A stretch of DNA of 64,000 nt from Aplectana chamaeleonis. Its lineage: Eukaryota; Nematoda; Chromadorea; Rhabditida; Cosmocercidae. Position 1 is the first letter of the stretch, and every line of letters begins with the position of its first letter. The stretch spans positions 92,501-156,500 of the forward strand of contig JAPDOI010000902.1 of the NCBI GenBank assembly GCA_029168955.1, given 5' to 3'. Positions 38,855 to 49,338 of the stretch are shown here, piece by piece. A model generated the notes under the pieces. The model was not told where the DNA came from and searched no databases. It worked only from the letters and a program-made list of their open reading frames with translations. The translations under genes and the position numbers were made by a program.

Positions 38855-39856
38855 ATGGGGTACGAGCTCAGTAAGAAAGACACGTATCCCAGACCAACAC
38901 ACGAGACGCGGTCTGGAGTCTCTGCCATGAGTGCGGCTTCGACCGCGGAAAATATAAGTGATCAGGGAACATCGGTGGCTAGCGTGATGTGGAGTACAGT
39001 TGGTGTCCCAGAAGCTGGTTCGTGTATGGAACTGAAAGGATGTGCAGCGTACCAAAATATCATGCGAAGCTGTGATAGCGGTGTGGTGTGCTCTGCTGTA
39101 TCAACAGTAGGTACGACGGCCATGCAGTGCTTCCTGGACATAGTGGAAGTGCTCATTCTGCAGTGCTCCATGGTGATGAGTCAAGTGGAGACCGGCAACG
39201 AGAGCGCTCTATGGAAACGTCAAGCGAAGGACGTGTCGTCAGATACGATGTCGTTGATTTCCTTGAGGGGAGAGTCAAAACTGGTGTGCCCGGTATTCGG
39301 AAAGAAATCCACAACGGTTGTGGAGCTTTTCGGAAGAAAATGGAAAAGGCTGTTAGACACTGGGTCTGAGATTTCCATTATACCGGCCAAGGCGTTGCCG
39401 AAGGCAAAGGATGATGGTTACAGTATCGACGGTAGCGTTACCGAACATTCCATGGATGATGCTCAAAAGATTTTTGATGCATCGGGCAACGTCATGGAGT
39501 TTGCAACTACTGTTGAGGTGACCCTGCGAGAAGGTGAAAAGGCTGGACGGGAGGTCCAAGCTAAAGTTTACGTAAACAGAGCAGACGACGATGAGGTGAT
39601 CTTAGGGACTAGCGTGTTGCCGCAGCTGGGGTGTAAACTAGTGCGAGAGAGCGATTCGCCAAGTGACTCGGATGAGCGTACTGAGGTGGTAGCATCAGAC
39701 GAGTTACCCGGAAAGCAACAGGGTTCCGCGGTCGTGGTGAGCCGGAGGTATGTGACGCCACATTCAGTGCAGACTATCACGTTGAACGGGTGCTCAGGAG
39801 TGACGAACCACTTGTTGAACGCGGGTAACGACAGGATCGCCTCGGGCGTGCGTTGA
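38855..39856 (+). CDS. Retrotransposon protease region (retropepsin-like)
   Basis: The frame ends in an aspartic protease-like domain with the catalytic motif LLDTGSEISIIPAKAL (about residues 169-184), followed by a hydrophobic strand and EVILGTSVLPQLGC, typical of clan AA proteases of gypsy-like elements, which cleave the gag-pol polyprotein. The first 130 residues are not recognised. The frame stops at 39856. Reverse transcriptase, RNase H and the integrase core, expected next, are absent. Confidence 0.75.
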   Translation: MGYELSKKDTYPRPTHETRSGVSAMSAASTAENISDQGTSVASVMWSTVGVPEAGSCMELKGCAAYQNIMRSCDSGVVCSAVSTVGTTAMQCFLDIVEVLILQCSMVMSQVETGNESALWKRQAKDVSSDTMSLISLRGESKLVCPVFGKKSTTVVELFGRKWKRLLDTGSEISIIPAKALPKAKDDGYSIDGSVTEHSMDDAQKIFDASGNVMEFATTVEVTLREGEKAGREVQAKVYVNRADDDEVILGTSVLPQLGCKLVRESDSPSDSDERTEVVASDELPGKQQGSAVVVSRRYVTPHSVQTITLNGCSGVTNHLLNAGNDRIASGVR

Positions 39857-41284
39857 CCAGACCATCAGGGATGCGCGACGGTCAAAGTGTTTGAAATATC
39901 CAGCATACACGTGATTTTCCGAGGTGAGAAATCGGTGGGGAGCTGGGAGCAAGAGAGCTACGGCATGGGATCAGGCCAGGGAACAAGATGTTCCGTCCGA
40001 TCTGCTGAAGGTAGGCAGTAAGGTGTTTACGAAGGTGCCGTGCAAGTCTAGGCGTGATCACAGGAGGAGAGTGTGTGTGAAACGTGTAAAGGTGTCACCA
40101 CCGGCCTCAAATGCCTATTCTTTCAGAGCGGACACCAAACCGCCAACGTATCAGGTTTCCGTGCTGGAGCATCCCGATAAGCTGCTGTCGGAACGAAAGT
40201 GCCGGTCCTACGATGTATGCAGTATACTTGTTATCCGATGATAATTTTTCGGATAATGGATCGATTCGGATAATGCCGATTTTAAAATTACCGGATATTG
40301 GTTCGATTCAGATAAAAAAGCAATTTTTCCAATGATTCGGATACGGATATCCGGTCGGATTATTCCGGATAACTTCGGATATTTTCGGAAAAAAAGTTTA
40401 GGCAAAACGGTGAAAAATAAACCAGGTACTCAAGGCAAGCTTTTGAAAACATCCATAATTGAGCAAAGAGTAGTACTTCATTGCATTTGCAGTTTGTTAA
40501 CATACAAACTTCAAGCTTCCTATATGCATATTAATAAAAACCAGCGGCAGAGACCGGCTGACGCCGGCCTCTGCCGCTGGGGTCCGGCTGCGCCGGCCCA
40601 TTTGCCGGCCTCGCCGGCACCTTGGGTATAAGGTATGAGGCAAATAAATCGGCGCTTTCTTTCTTCCTGCGCCGGCCCATAAGCTGGCTTATGCGGCAAC
40701 ACTTGAACCATCGGAAATCACAAAGCATTCCAAAATTTGCAACGCCCGTTAACCTCCTTATCTGTGCCGTGACACATCGGTCGTTCTTCCGTTTTATAAG
40801 ATCCTGAAGTGGCTTTTGATTTATTTCTGTCATTATAAGGACAAACGCTGTTTGGAATTTACTAAACGTTTTCATGATCAACCGACATCCTGCTACTTTT
40901 ATTACCAAATGAATTAGAATGATGTTTGTGTTTCATGGATGCAAATTTTGATTAACTATTATTTTCATCGTATATAAGCCCGATTTGGAAAATTTAGTTC
41001 ATATAAACAGCTAAGCAGTTGAAATAAGTGGTGAAGGGTAGGGGACCTGAAGAAAGGGGTGGTGTACGCTCTCTTCTAGACGCACACAGCGATTTTAAAG
41101 TTCTGCGCTCGTTCCCTTGAGTCTCACACGTTTTCTACGGCGTCCGGGGGACCGGGGCTCTACACACCAAGGGAGAAATTGTCCCGCCTTTTGCGACTCT
41201 AATTCCACTCGGGACCACTTCGCTCGCGTTGAGAGGCGTGACGTTTCGAGCTACAAAAACGGGACAGCTCCTCCCTCGCTGTGT

Positions 41285-41980
41285 AGACAGCCCCTGTCCC
41301 GGCGTCCGGCGCTCCCTCACTTCGGTCTCGCACACTTCCTACGGCGCAGTCTCCCTCGGGTCTCACACATTTTATACGGCGCTCGGCGCACTCCCACTTC
41401 GGTCCCCCACACCTTCGACGGCGTCCGGCGCACTCTCATTCGGGTCCCGCACACTTTCGACGGCGTCCAGCGCACTCCCACTTTTCCCGCACACTTTCTA
41501 CGGCGTCCTACGCTCTCCCCTCGGGTTCCGCACATTTCCTACGGCGTTCGGCGCGCTCCCACTTGGTTCCCGCACACTTTTTACGGCGTCCGGCGCTCTC
41601 CCACTTGGGTCCCGCACACTTCCTACGGCGGTCGGCGCACTCCCACTTGGGTTCCGCACACTTTCTACGGCGTCCGGCGCCTCCCACTTGGGTCCCGCAC
41701 ACTTTCTACGGCGTCCGGCGTTCTCCTACTTGGATCCTTCACACTTCCTGCGGCGTTCGGCGCACTTCCTTTTGGGTCCCGCACACTTTCTACTGCGTCC
41801 AGCGCACTCCCACATGGGTCCCTCACACTTTCCACGGCGGCTGGCGCACTCATTCTTGGATCCCGCACACTTCCTACGGCGTTCGACGCACTTCCACTTG
41901 GGTCCCGCGCATTTTATACGGCGTCTGGCGCACTACCATTTTGGTCCCGCACCCTTCCTATGATTTACTGCGCATCACTT
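41285..41980 (+). repeat. 42-bp minisatellite array
   Basis: About sixteen units of 42 bp with consensus CACTCCCACTTGGGTCCCG plus CACACTTTCTACGGCGTCCG. The two halves match the two 21-bp unit types of 5555-6490 (CACTCCCACTGAAGTCCTG and CACTTTCTATCACGTCCTG). All frames stay open because the unit is a multiple of three; not coding. Confidence 0.88.
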
Positions 41981-42085
41981 CTAAGGTCCTTCACCCATTT
42001 ACCCTGATGTCCTGCCCACTTTCGAAGCCCATCCCCGTAGGGTTGCCCGCCTTGAAGGTCAAGCCGAATAAACGGTCAAACAAAC

Positions 42086-42140
42086 ACACAGAGAAACGCA
42101 CACATACATACATACATACACACACACGCACACACAAATT
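42086..42140. repeat. CA/CATA microsatellite
   Basis: ACACACAGAG, four CATA steps and CACACACACGCACACAC. Confidence 0.9.
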
Positions 42141-42930
42141 TACCAAAATATATACAGTAGGATATGGAAACAGATCTTCAATTACTATATCGTCGTTGGG
42201 AGGCACAGAAATATCCATAGGCAGGTTTTTCAGGACAACTAGCAAGTAAAAATTATGCAAAGCAACTTTCCAAAAAACTTCTCCACTGAATAACTAGCCA
42301 CTTGGTCATCTCACTTGACCACGCCCATTTTTCCGCGCCGCAACGACTCTCCCGATTTCGGAAGGAGGAGGAAAATCCTGGTTTGATGCACTGAATAGAA
42401 GGCGATACGGAAAATCGTCGTGGCCTACTGCAATTTTCTCCAATTTTATCCAAAAAATATCCGATTTTATCCGAAAGTTTACCCAAACTTCATCCGATTT
42501 TATCGAAAAATTATCCAATTTTATTCAAATTTTTGACCCTCCGGATAATGGTTCGATTCAGATAAGGCCGATTTTAAATTTCCCGGATATTGGTTCGATT
42601 CAGATAATGCGTTTTTTCGAATTTTCGGATATCGGTTTATCCGAATCTCGGATATCCGAAAAGGAGTGACTCGGATAATAAGTATAGTATGCAGTCGACA
42701 TCCTATGCAGTGGGTGATACGGGAGGTGCTACCGTCGCATCAGCCAGCTATGGACTACTCGATGGTTAAAGATAAGCGTGCGGAAGCAGGGAACGGGAGG
42801 ATCACTAAGCGTCGCGAGAACGCTTTGGACAGCGAGCCCGTCGGACTGAGAGGGACATCTGGAGCGTCAAGCGCCTACAAGAGGCAGGAGTGGAGACCGA
42901 GTGCAACGGTCTCGAGCCGGGGGCGGCATG

Positions 42931-43410
42931 TGAGATAACAATAGGAAAATAAAGAGAAACTCAATGTTTTATTCGTGCAGCAGCAAGTAAAATTTAACAG
43001 GGTAGCAGCCTGGCGGATCTCTGGGATTCGCAACGCTTTGCCCGCTCCTGCGTCATTGCATTGGTTGCAGTGCTCGTCTGTTATCGCCGCTCGTATTAGT
43101 TTGTGCGTCCAGTAGTGGGGTTTGCGTACTCCTGCTGGTTTTGGGGATAGGATCGTCTGGAAGGCCAAGGAACGTTCACCGCTGGGTTGTACTAAGGATC
43201 TCCATAAAGAATAAGTCTCTCCTATGGTAAATTTATGAGGAGTTTGTCACCAGATCGATAGTAATAATTGTTTTGTTGTTTTGTAATAAATTGATTGTAT
43301 TTTATTGTGCTGCTGCTTCTTTACCATTGGGGTTCACAACCCGGTATTTTCGGATTTTTGGATCACATGTATTGCATTTGTGTGCATTTCGAAACCACAA
43401 CCACTGAACT
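42931..43410 (+). mobile_element. 3' LTR, 480 bp
   Basis: It begins TGAGATAACAATAGG directly after the purine-rich GAGCCGGGGGCGGCATG and ends CACTGAACT, then GCGGG (43411-43415), the same five bases that precede the 5' LTR. It lacks about 1.96 kb present in the 5' LTR. Differences to the 5' LTR are scattered, so the insertion is not recent. Confidence 0.85.
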
Positions 43411-45390
43411 GCGGGACAGGGAGAACGCGGGAGAGACGCGGAGGAGTCGCGGGGGAAACGCGGAGTTGCGGGCCATCGCGGGGAGTCTAAGGCCAAAGAG
43501 GCGGCTCTCATTCAGACCTGTTCATGGGAGTAGATTTGCAGCCCACCTTCTCGCAGCGCATCTATCACAGGCGCAGAGTACGCTGGCGTGATAGGGCAGC
43601 TGCGAGAAAGCTAGCGTCAAATATACTCTCAAAATGAGATCTAAAGGAGAGTTGCCTCTCGAACCTTAGACTCTGCCGCAACTCACTCGCGATTCCTCTG
43701 CCTCTTGGTTCGCTTTCTCGAAAACTGCCATATTTGGCCCCCCTCTAAATAGTGTACCGACTGTCCCCCAGAAAGCAGCCCAAGCGGCACCAGCTGTAGG
43801 TAAATGCGTACGGCCAATTTTCGTCTTTAATGCTGATCAGAAAACAACTTTCGATTCCCCGCAACCACTTTTTATCAGTTCTTTTGAATTTAGTTCCGTA
43901 TTGGGTCTTTTGAATTTATATGTTCTTTAGAATTTAGTTTCATATTCATAGTTTCTTTTGAATATAAGCTCAATGTGCGCGCAGACTTGACGTCGTGGCA
44001 CATCATTCCAGTGTACGCACACACTCAATCGCGCGATACACCAACCTTTCTTTTGAGTGCAAGAGGGACGGCATGGAATAACGCGCGCGCGAACTCGATG
44101 GAGCGATACACTACAATCGGAAATCTCTGGTAATCTACTGAATTATAACCACTAAAAAAGGTCGTGTTTAACTGGAGAAAAACACATTTACCACAGATAA
44201 TTGGTAAATCTCTGGTAAAATTGTCGTACTTTTTCAACCTGAGCTGGGCAACATCACACCCGCGTGCGATGCATTGGCGTTGGAAAGTACGAACAGCCCA
44301 CTAAACATGAATACTTTAGATCTCTGGAAGCAGAAAACTGCGAGCAAAGCAGATCGCGGGCGGGTCACGACAGAGTCGCGGGCAACTGACAAAATCGCGG
44401 AAGAGTCGCGGGGGAGTCCGGTAGAGTCGCGGAAGCTTCTTCCACTAAGAGGTCGCGGCAGAGTCGAGGAGGATTCGAGGGTCGCGGGGGAGTCGCGGCA
44501 ATATTTCTCAGAGCTTCAACGAGGCTATAATACTATTCATGCGCAACATTGAGAAACTTCGGACGGAGAATAGAGGAAAACAAGCGTGAAAACCTAGCGT
44601 GAAAACGCCGCTTTCGCGTTTTTTCAAAGTACGTTTGCTATGTAGGGTACCAGACCTACCGTAAATCGTGATATCGAAAATGAATTTATCCTGAACACTG
44701 CCTATAATACTCAGTAGACAGATCACAATAGAGGCTTTTTTCAGTAAGGTAATGAAATATCATCACTAGGGATGCAAAATATAGACTATGCAAAATTGAT
44801 GGAAATGAAAAAGGGGACTCTTAGCCATGACACAAAACAATCTACGGAGCACCATAGTAACTAAGGAGAAAATCGAAAGCTCGTGTACGAACGAAACCGC
44901 CTTTGGAACCTGCTCTCACGAAAAATCATGCATCAGCTGCTGGCGAGGCACCTCCTGACGTCTGCGGCTCAGGGTCCATACGGGCCTTCTTTGAGCGATG
45001 CTGCAAAAAAAACAATTTCTCATAAGAAAATTGCGTAAAACCTAGACAATCGGGATATGGTCGATTAGACAACGACTCCCTTCCCACCAACTCTCGACTC
45101 CACAGCAATTCGAGCTTATTTGCTCATATCCCCATGCGACATCAGTTTCAAATCCCCTCCAGCCTTAGATGGTGTATGCAACTCTAGGATCTAATAAGGA
45201 TTTTTTCCAGTCATTATCCATGTCCATGAGTATTTTCCTACCCCATTCTTCTTCCCTGACATCTTCCATTCTCAAAAACCTATAATACCAACCCTTCCAC
45301 TATTGGTGACGACATTCCTGTCACACTTTTTACCTCTGATTAATGTTGTCCACGTTATTAATGAATAATTTAAGCCTTAAAATCGAGTTA
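43411..45390. other. GAGTCGCGG arrays and unassigned sequence
   Basis: 43411-43490 continues the array split by the LTR element, and 44345-44510 has another run of GAGTCGCGG. A TTAA-type right end (ATCCTGAACACTGCCTATAA) lies near 44689. No gene is supported. Confidence 0.45.
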
Positions 45391-46020
45391 CTATTAGTCA
45401 AAATAGCCATTACGGATGAAATGTACTTCTCTAGGACGCAGCTGGCCATCGCAGCTGCCTTGCTGAAATGCTTTTCGCAGCTGCCTAAAACCGCTCTGAA
45501 AATAGTTGTAGACGTTTACGCGAGATTTTCGTATCCATTTTACCTTCCAAAACGCGCACTACTCTTTGGAAAATCCGTTAACGCACCTCATAATTGTGTT
45601 CAGTGTCCAATACTACCCCCTGGGGCAATGTTTAGGTGAAGGCACATATTCCAAACTTTGCACGGACTGATAGCGTTTCGGACTTGAACGGATTTTCAGT
45701 TGTGCCTTTATCTATACCAATTAGAGGGCTCTGCAAGCGTCCCAAAAATGACCCATATTTCACTTAAAATACTCCCAGGTGGGTTATTAGGGGCGCTGAC
45801 CACGTATCTGGGGTTTATCTTTCGGTTTTCCAAAGTTTTCGACTAAATTAGTTCAGAGGCTCAGATCGGAAAAAAATTGAGGGAAAAATGTGAGTTTTGA
45901 CGATTTTCGGAATGCAACGATAGAAAGAGCTCGAAAGGTTTCTTTAGGGGCCTTTTGGAATGCTAAATACGAATCTGGAGTCCTATCATCGATTTGTGAC
46001 GGATTACGGTGAAAATGAAA
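45390..46020. repeat. Relative of the 2345-3960 repeat
   Basis: GGATGAAATGTACTTCTC and GCAGCTGCCTAAAACCGCTC resemble 2400-2480. Around 45640-45730 are diverged reverse-complement words of 3540-3660. It shows no coding sequence. Confidence 0.5.
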
Positions 46021-46082
46021 CACAAAAAGAATAAAATCCTAAGTTGTAAGATGACTTACCTTCTATGCGTTGAACGAAGGAG

Positions 46083-46410
46083 CAGGAGTCGTATTCGCCA
46101 TCAACCCGCCGGGGAGTCGAAGGGTACACGAGGTGAAATTTCAGTACAAAATGCGCGCTCCGCGGCCACCTCTCGCCTCCCTTGGCTTCCCTCGCGACCG
46201 CCGGAATTTTTCGAATCGCATTGCTGAAGAATGGCCGACTGCGATGGAATCTTTATCTTTTCGCAGTGATATCGATACGTAACACAGTTTGCATTTCCAT
46301 CTTACATGGTGTAAGATGGGTTGATCTGATCCTCTGCCGCGCGCGGTATCATCCCTTCCGCTTCCTTTCGACTCCCCTCGGCGGGTTGTTGGCGGATACG
46401 ACCCCAGGTC
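46083..46410. mobile_element. 326-bp MITE, copy 2
   Basis: Ends GGAGTCGTATTCGCC and GGCGGATACGACCCC, with interior nearly identical to 6738-7063. High similarity of two copies 39 kb apart suggests fairly recent activity of the family. Confidence 0.75.
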
Positions 46411-46419
46411 TCCAGCCGA

Positions 46420-48348
46420 ATTGAATAGTGAAGTCAGCAGAGGTTGAAATGAAGTCGACAGGCGGACGACTTAAGCGCAACTCTGTAACGGAACATAATG
46501 ATTGGGAGAAATAACTTCCACAAAGCTATAAAAATTCGGCGTTAGGAAATTGTCGTCCGTAGACTGCGTGGACCACGGAAAAATGAATAGAGTTTTGCTC
46601 AGGAACTACACGAGAAAGTATTCAAAAAGAGTTTTTTTGACAGTCATTTCTCCGAAACTAGTTCAAATCTAAGCCTTTTTCAGTTAAATCATTTACCGCA
46701 TCGAACATGGACACTAGAGATTCTGAAATCAAAAGAAACCTCAAGGATTCGGCAGAACTTGAGTTGGGCGAAAAGCTAATCCATTGACCGTCGACAAAAA
46801 ATTGCATTTGCGTTTTTTTCTTTAATGCTGAAGGAAGAGGAAATGGAGGTACGGTGAATCGAACAATTCAGAAAGTTAATAAGAAGCGCCCAAACTTCAA
46901 AATGATAAAACAAAACAAATGTTCTATTGCACAATACGTTTGAAGTTTTGTCGTTTCTTCTTAACTTCCGGCATTTAAGGACTAAACATCAGTTTTCGAA
47001 ATGAGGAAAGTTCAATTTTCATTCAATTAGGAAAGTAACAGAGAAGACAAAAAGACACTAAACTAAGGCATCAAACGCAAGCAATGAATAAATGATGATA
47101 ATGAATTTCGAAACTCGCGAGAAATGAAAAATGCGGGAATTCATGCAAAGTTGGCGTGAATTATTCGAATACTTTGGTGCGATTGCAGAACATCTAGAAC
47201 GCCGTCTCAATTTTTGGCTAACGGCGCCGCTGAAATCGATGCGCGCCGAATGGATCGCAAAATCGGCGGCCCTCCGACCACTGCATGCACCGAATGCACC
47301 CAAACTCCGACGGCGCCGCAAACCCAGGAATGTATTAGTTACTTATTGTACTTACTGTAACACCCACAAACGTCGCCGACGGTGGGAATGGACTCCCTGT
47401 TTTGGAGAAGAACAGCTAAAACGGGGTCGGAGAAATACAAGGGTGGGCCAACTTCTTACTCGTGCAGCGTCATTGTGGGTAGTTTTTGACGCTTCAAAAT
47501 GCGTAGGCGTTGTGTTCTGAGCCATACGATCCTATTTCCGTAGTTATCTCAAACACGTTCGCGAGCGTGCATGCTCCCCTTAAGTGTTAAAAGAAGACGA
47601 GAGTGAATCGCCGCTACCCAACTGTTAGTGTTCGGAATAGCTGCACAGGACCACTTCCTTTGGCAGCCCTGAAGAGTCCAGGCGTCAAACATGGAGCTTA
47701 AGTTCTTCCAGACATTTTCTCTCAATATGTACACCGTCATCCGTTTCTCATTAATCAAACAAATATCAACCCTTTCAAAAATCTAGAGGACCTATAAGTC
47801 TATAAGTATTATTCGGAAAATGTGAGTACCTCGAAACTAACCTGGTCTCATTTCGGTCACAGCATTTTGCTTTCGCACTCTTTTAAAGGAAGGGTTCGAG
47901 GACTCCAAGGACAATTTTCTAAGCAGAGAACCTCTACTCCAAAATGACCACATCGAAACGCAGGGTGAAGCGGGGCATGGCGTAATTTTTCGAAATCGGA
48001 GCGACCGCTCCACCCCCAATTTTTTCCCCAAAACCCAAAACTTTTGCAATCCTCTCCACGAAGCGCGATTCCTGGGCAGTTCATTTAAAAAAAACCATTT
48101 TCTTGTAATGGAATAGCCAGCCGATTCGTTCCGAAAACTCGACTATTCGGTTTCCTAAATAAAAAATCGTTTTTTCCAAACACCGTTGCGAAATTTCGCA
48201 ACCTCGTTTGACCCTGCACATTTCGTGAGAGGGTTCTAAAAAAAACAACTGACCACCTGAAGTGTTTAGGAACTTCCCGTACATGCCCGATTCAAAACTG
48301 TCGACGTATCTCGAGGTGCCCAGTAGACCACGTTTTCCACTCACTGTC
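46420..48348. other. Unassigned, possible repeat-derived frames
   Basis: An open plus frame at 47131-47520 (REFMQSWRELFEYFG) competes with an open minus frame. Its 3' part (47460-47600) matches the repeat arm near 20330-20440, so it is probably not a gene. 46420-47100 and 47600-48300 show nothing recognisable. Confidence 0.35.
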
Positions 48349-48753
48349 CACAACCTCAGTTTTTTCGATGGTGAAGCTACTCTAGACCACACCTGATGAA
48401 CGGATTGGACGTTGAGCTTTCCCAGCAATTCAATGCAACACCTACATGACAGTTCGGGACAATGAGTTTGCGCGAAAAACGAAATGCACTGCATTGATAC
48501 GACTGATCGAGGTCACTGCACCGGGCAGACACTTTAATTCGCTCTGACATTTGTTGTAGCGATGAATGAAAGCATGACGAATGCCGTAGTCTACAGCAGG
48601 AATCAACTCATAGAAATTTATTAACTTTGAAAAGCGGCTGAGTGTACTTTTGGCTGGACACGTGATTAGTTCAATGATGAGGTGATAAATAATCATCACT
48701 CTCGGAAAAGAAAGGAAAAAAAGGAGAACAAACAAATGGAAACGAGGACACAA
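48349..48753 (-). CDS. Possible host exons, unknown gene
   Basis: On the minus strand two segments look coding: about 48480-48640 (FYELIPAVDYGIRHAFIHRY) and about 48349-48446 (CIELLGKLNVQSVHQVW, donor-like GTGAGT after WT). The exact splicing is ambiguous, because around 48442-48530 two frames are open, one with a stop at 48442. It lies downstream of the PKG 3' end on the same strand and would be a separate gene. No family recognised. Confidence 0.3.
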
Positions 48754-49242
48754 GCCAGTCCATCGCCACTACCGGGAAAATCAGTATCGACGCGATCGAC
48801 GGCGACATGGCAGATTACGCAATAGTGACAAAATAACAAGGTGACCGATCAGCAAAGAAAAAAAAATGAAACACGAGAAGAGAAGGGAGGAGGAAGAGAG
48901 AAGGGATGCGAACTGAAAGGTGAAAAGAGCAGGGCCAGGGTCGGGTCAATGAGTTCTCACAAGCTGAATCGGAATCAAAACTATATAACAATATATCAAG
49001 GAACTGCACGAGGATATTAAACATGGAAATGTGTGAAAAGATTACCAGACTAGACTTCTACACAAATACACGAAACGGAGACAGCTAATGACGACATAAA
49101 ACAAGACTGACAGATTACGAATGTCAACAAGTCAGAAGACATTCTCGAATTATATACACACATATGATTTCTGAATAAACAAATAGTGAAAATACACGGC
49201 ATCGTATACCATGACCAGAGAGACGAGATAAGCGTAACCGCC

Positions 49243-49338
49243 TTAGAATCCCTCATCCCATCCAGAAAACTCATCCGGTGGCACGTCCTGATCAGGCGGA
49301 TAATTGTCGAAATTAGTGACATCAGCTGGATTCGACAC
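49243..49338 (-). CDS. PKG terminal exon: AGC C-tail
   Basis: After a CTCTTTCAG acceptor it codes [17 protein letters not shown] and [12 protein letters not shown], then TAA. The FDNYP and SGWD motifs are diagnostic of the PKG C-terminal tail. It is separated from the previous exon by 6.7 kb of TE sequence. Confidence 0.95.
   Translation of the reverse strand: MSNPADVTNFDNYPPDQDVPPDEFSGWDEGF

Larger units (their letters stand above)
40223..42686. mobile_element. hAT-like foldback element, 2464 bp, inside pol
   Basis: Terminal inverted repeats TATACTTGTTATCCGA and, from the right, TATACTTATTATCCGA. The target duplication is 8 bp, GTATGCAG (40215-40222 and 42687-42694). Subterminal arms of 150-200 bp are full of GGATAAT/ATTATCC words. 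Inside are a GC-rich palindromic patch (40540-40720, CCGGCTGACGCCGGC), an inverted segment at 41150-41300, a 42-bp array and CA/TA microsatellite text. No transposase is visible. Removal with one target copy gives a continuous pol frame. Confidence 0.85.
39857..42937 (+). pseudogene. Pol C-terminal tail, split by a hAT-like element
   Basis: 39924-40222 encodes DLLKVGSKVFTKVP and PTYQVSVLEHPDKLL, which resembles the C-terminal domain of gypsy integrases. The frame is interrupted at 40222 by a 2.46-kb element and resumes at 42687 in the same phase, to a stop directly at the 3' LTR. The junction to the protease at about 39860-39900 marks an internal deletion of several kilobases (inference from the usual element order). 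Confidence 0.6.

Noticed and set aside
41117..42249. Open frames of 228-296 codons across the 42-bp array
   Set aside because: Array unit is a multiple of three and lacks stops; all three plus frames stay open.
47131..47520. 129-codon plus frame as a host gene
   Set aside because: A minus frame of similar length overlaps, and its 3' part matches the repeat arm near 20330-20440.
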